Assembly (NCBI RefSeq): GCF_014652895.1
Contig: NZ_BMZR01000003.1
Span: 485,141-549,140 of the forward strand
Direction of reading: 5' to 3'
Length of the DNA stretch: 64,000 nt
From: Psychrobacter glaciei
GTDB taxonomy: Bacteria > Pseudomonadota > Gammaproteobacteria > Pseudomonadales > Moraxellaceae
Shown: piece after piece, positions 63,629-64,000 of the stretch
How the letters are laid out: every line of letters begins with the position of its first letter
Numbering within the stretch: the stretch's first letter is position 1
Notes under the pieces: generated by a model
Databases searched by the model: none
The model's input: only the letters and a program-made list of their open reading frames with translations
Told to the model about the DNA's origin: nothing
Position numbers and translations under genes: made by a program

Positions 63629-63764
63629 GTAAAACCTCTTTTGTAAGTTGTTAGATGTTTGAATTGATTACCTGTGAAAATAATTCATAGTCGCTAGGTA
63701 TGAACAACTATGTTTCATTCATACAGATTAGCAAATGAAGACTGACAATCTGATTACGAACAGA

Positions 63765-63778
63765 TGACATCTTTGTCA
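63765..63778. promoter_or_regulatory. CusR/CopR-like copper box
   Basis: TGACATCTTTGTCA: TGACA, four bases, TGTCA, the core symmetry of the CusR/CopR box. A further TTTGTCATCT half-site lies at 63792-63801, and AGATGACA (63762-63769) pairs with it as a longer inverted repeat. A TATAAT at 63826-63831 stands 18 bases before the response-regulator ATG, which is close, but the -35 is poor, as expected for an activated promoter. Confidence 0.7.
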
Positions 63779-63848
63779 GCTACCAGTCAATTTTGTCATC
63801 TGTGTGGGTTAAAACATTAAATAATTATAATCGTACTGAGGAATTACC

Positions 63849-64000
63849 ATGAAAGTACTGCTGGTAGAAGATGAGTTGAAGCTTGGCGAGTACATAAAAA
63901 AAGGCTTAACGGAAGCTGGGTTTATTGTGGATCATCACATAACAGGTTTAGATGGCTATCACGCATTGATGACGGAAGAGTTTAGCGTGATACTGATGGA
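63849..64000 (+). CDS. CusR/CopR-like response regulator, N-terminus (cut by window edge)
   Basis: The first 50 codons are visible: MKVLLVEDELKLGEYIKKGL and TEAGFIVDHHITGLDGYHAL, then EEFSVILMD reaching the phospho-acceptor Asp at the edge. The acidic pair ED at residues 7-8 fits an OmpR-family receiver, and EYIKKGLTEAGF is typical of CusR/CopR/PcoR. GAGGAATTACC precedes the ATG. It is divergent from the copper cluster with a copper box between them; the cognate kinase is presumably beyond the window. Confidence 0.85.
   Translation, partial: MKVLLVEDELKLGEYIKKGLTEAGFIVDHHITGLDGYHALMTEEFSVILM

Overview
The window looks like a chromosomal segment of a Psychrobacter-like gammaproteobacterium (Moraxellaceae). 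The inference rests on moderate GC, the protein sequences themselves, acidic and Tyr/Asp-rich lipoproteins, Gln/His/Asn-rich inserts in otherwise conserved enzymes, and short palindromic intergenic elements. No rRNA, tRNA, CRISPR array, prophage or complete insertion sequence was seen. The first and last genes are cut by the window edges.

Layout. 1-10 kb: start of a gamma-glutamyltranspeptidase gene, two tandem paralogous lipoproteins, a CpxP-like protein divergent from a CpxR/CpxA-like two-component system, and a tonB-exbB-exbD set. 10-15 kb: a minus-strand cassette of DUF4331 protein, small lipoprotein, TPR protein and HupE/UreJ-like membrane protein. 15-27 kb: phenylalanine/tyrosine catabolism (maiA, IclR regulator, TRAP-type DctP, VOC-fold protein, fahA, aromatic aminotransferase, LysR regulator, hppD, phhA, phhB, NhaC-type antiporter). 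No homogentisate dioxygenase of the HmgA type is present, and an uncharacterised VOC-fold protein lies beside fahA. 27-33 kb: PEP carboxylase, a peroxiredoxin divergent from a TetR regulator, and a DsbA/FrnE-like protein.

33-41.5 kb is a minus-strand cluster matching the Escherichia coli ydjX/Z-ynjBCDF neighbourhood: a TVP38/TMEM64 domain fused to a MerA-like flavin disulfide reductase, then YnjB, YnjC, YnjD and YnjF homologues, then a fatty-acid-hydroxylase/sterol-desaturase family protein. 42-55 kb is an assimilatory nitrate/nitrite locus: nirBD divergent from narK, a fused PP2C phosphatase-Ser/Thr kinase, an FAD reductase, nasA and cobA (siroheme supply). Sigma-54-like promoter motifs lie upstream of narK (consensus) and nirB (near-consensus). 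55-57.8 kb: a LysR regulator divergent from an Old Yellow Enzyme. 57.8-64 kb: a copper-resistance locus (small periplasmic proteins, cytochrome c, DUF411 lipoprotein, CopA, repeat-rich CopB, DUF305 protein), with a CusR/CopR-like box in front of a divergent response regulator.

Two families of short dispersed elements occupy the intergenic DNA. One has ends related to TTAGGGCGTGTC. The other has ends TTAGGGTCTGTTGA and consists of two large hairpins. One element provides the stop codon of phhA, and one site joins parts of both families. All functional statements are homology or motif judgements made by reading; no database search was run.
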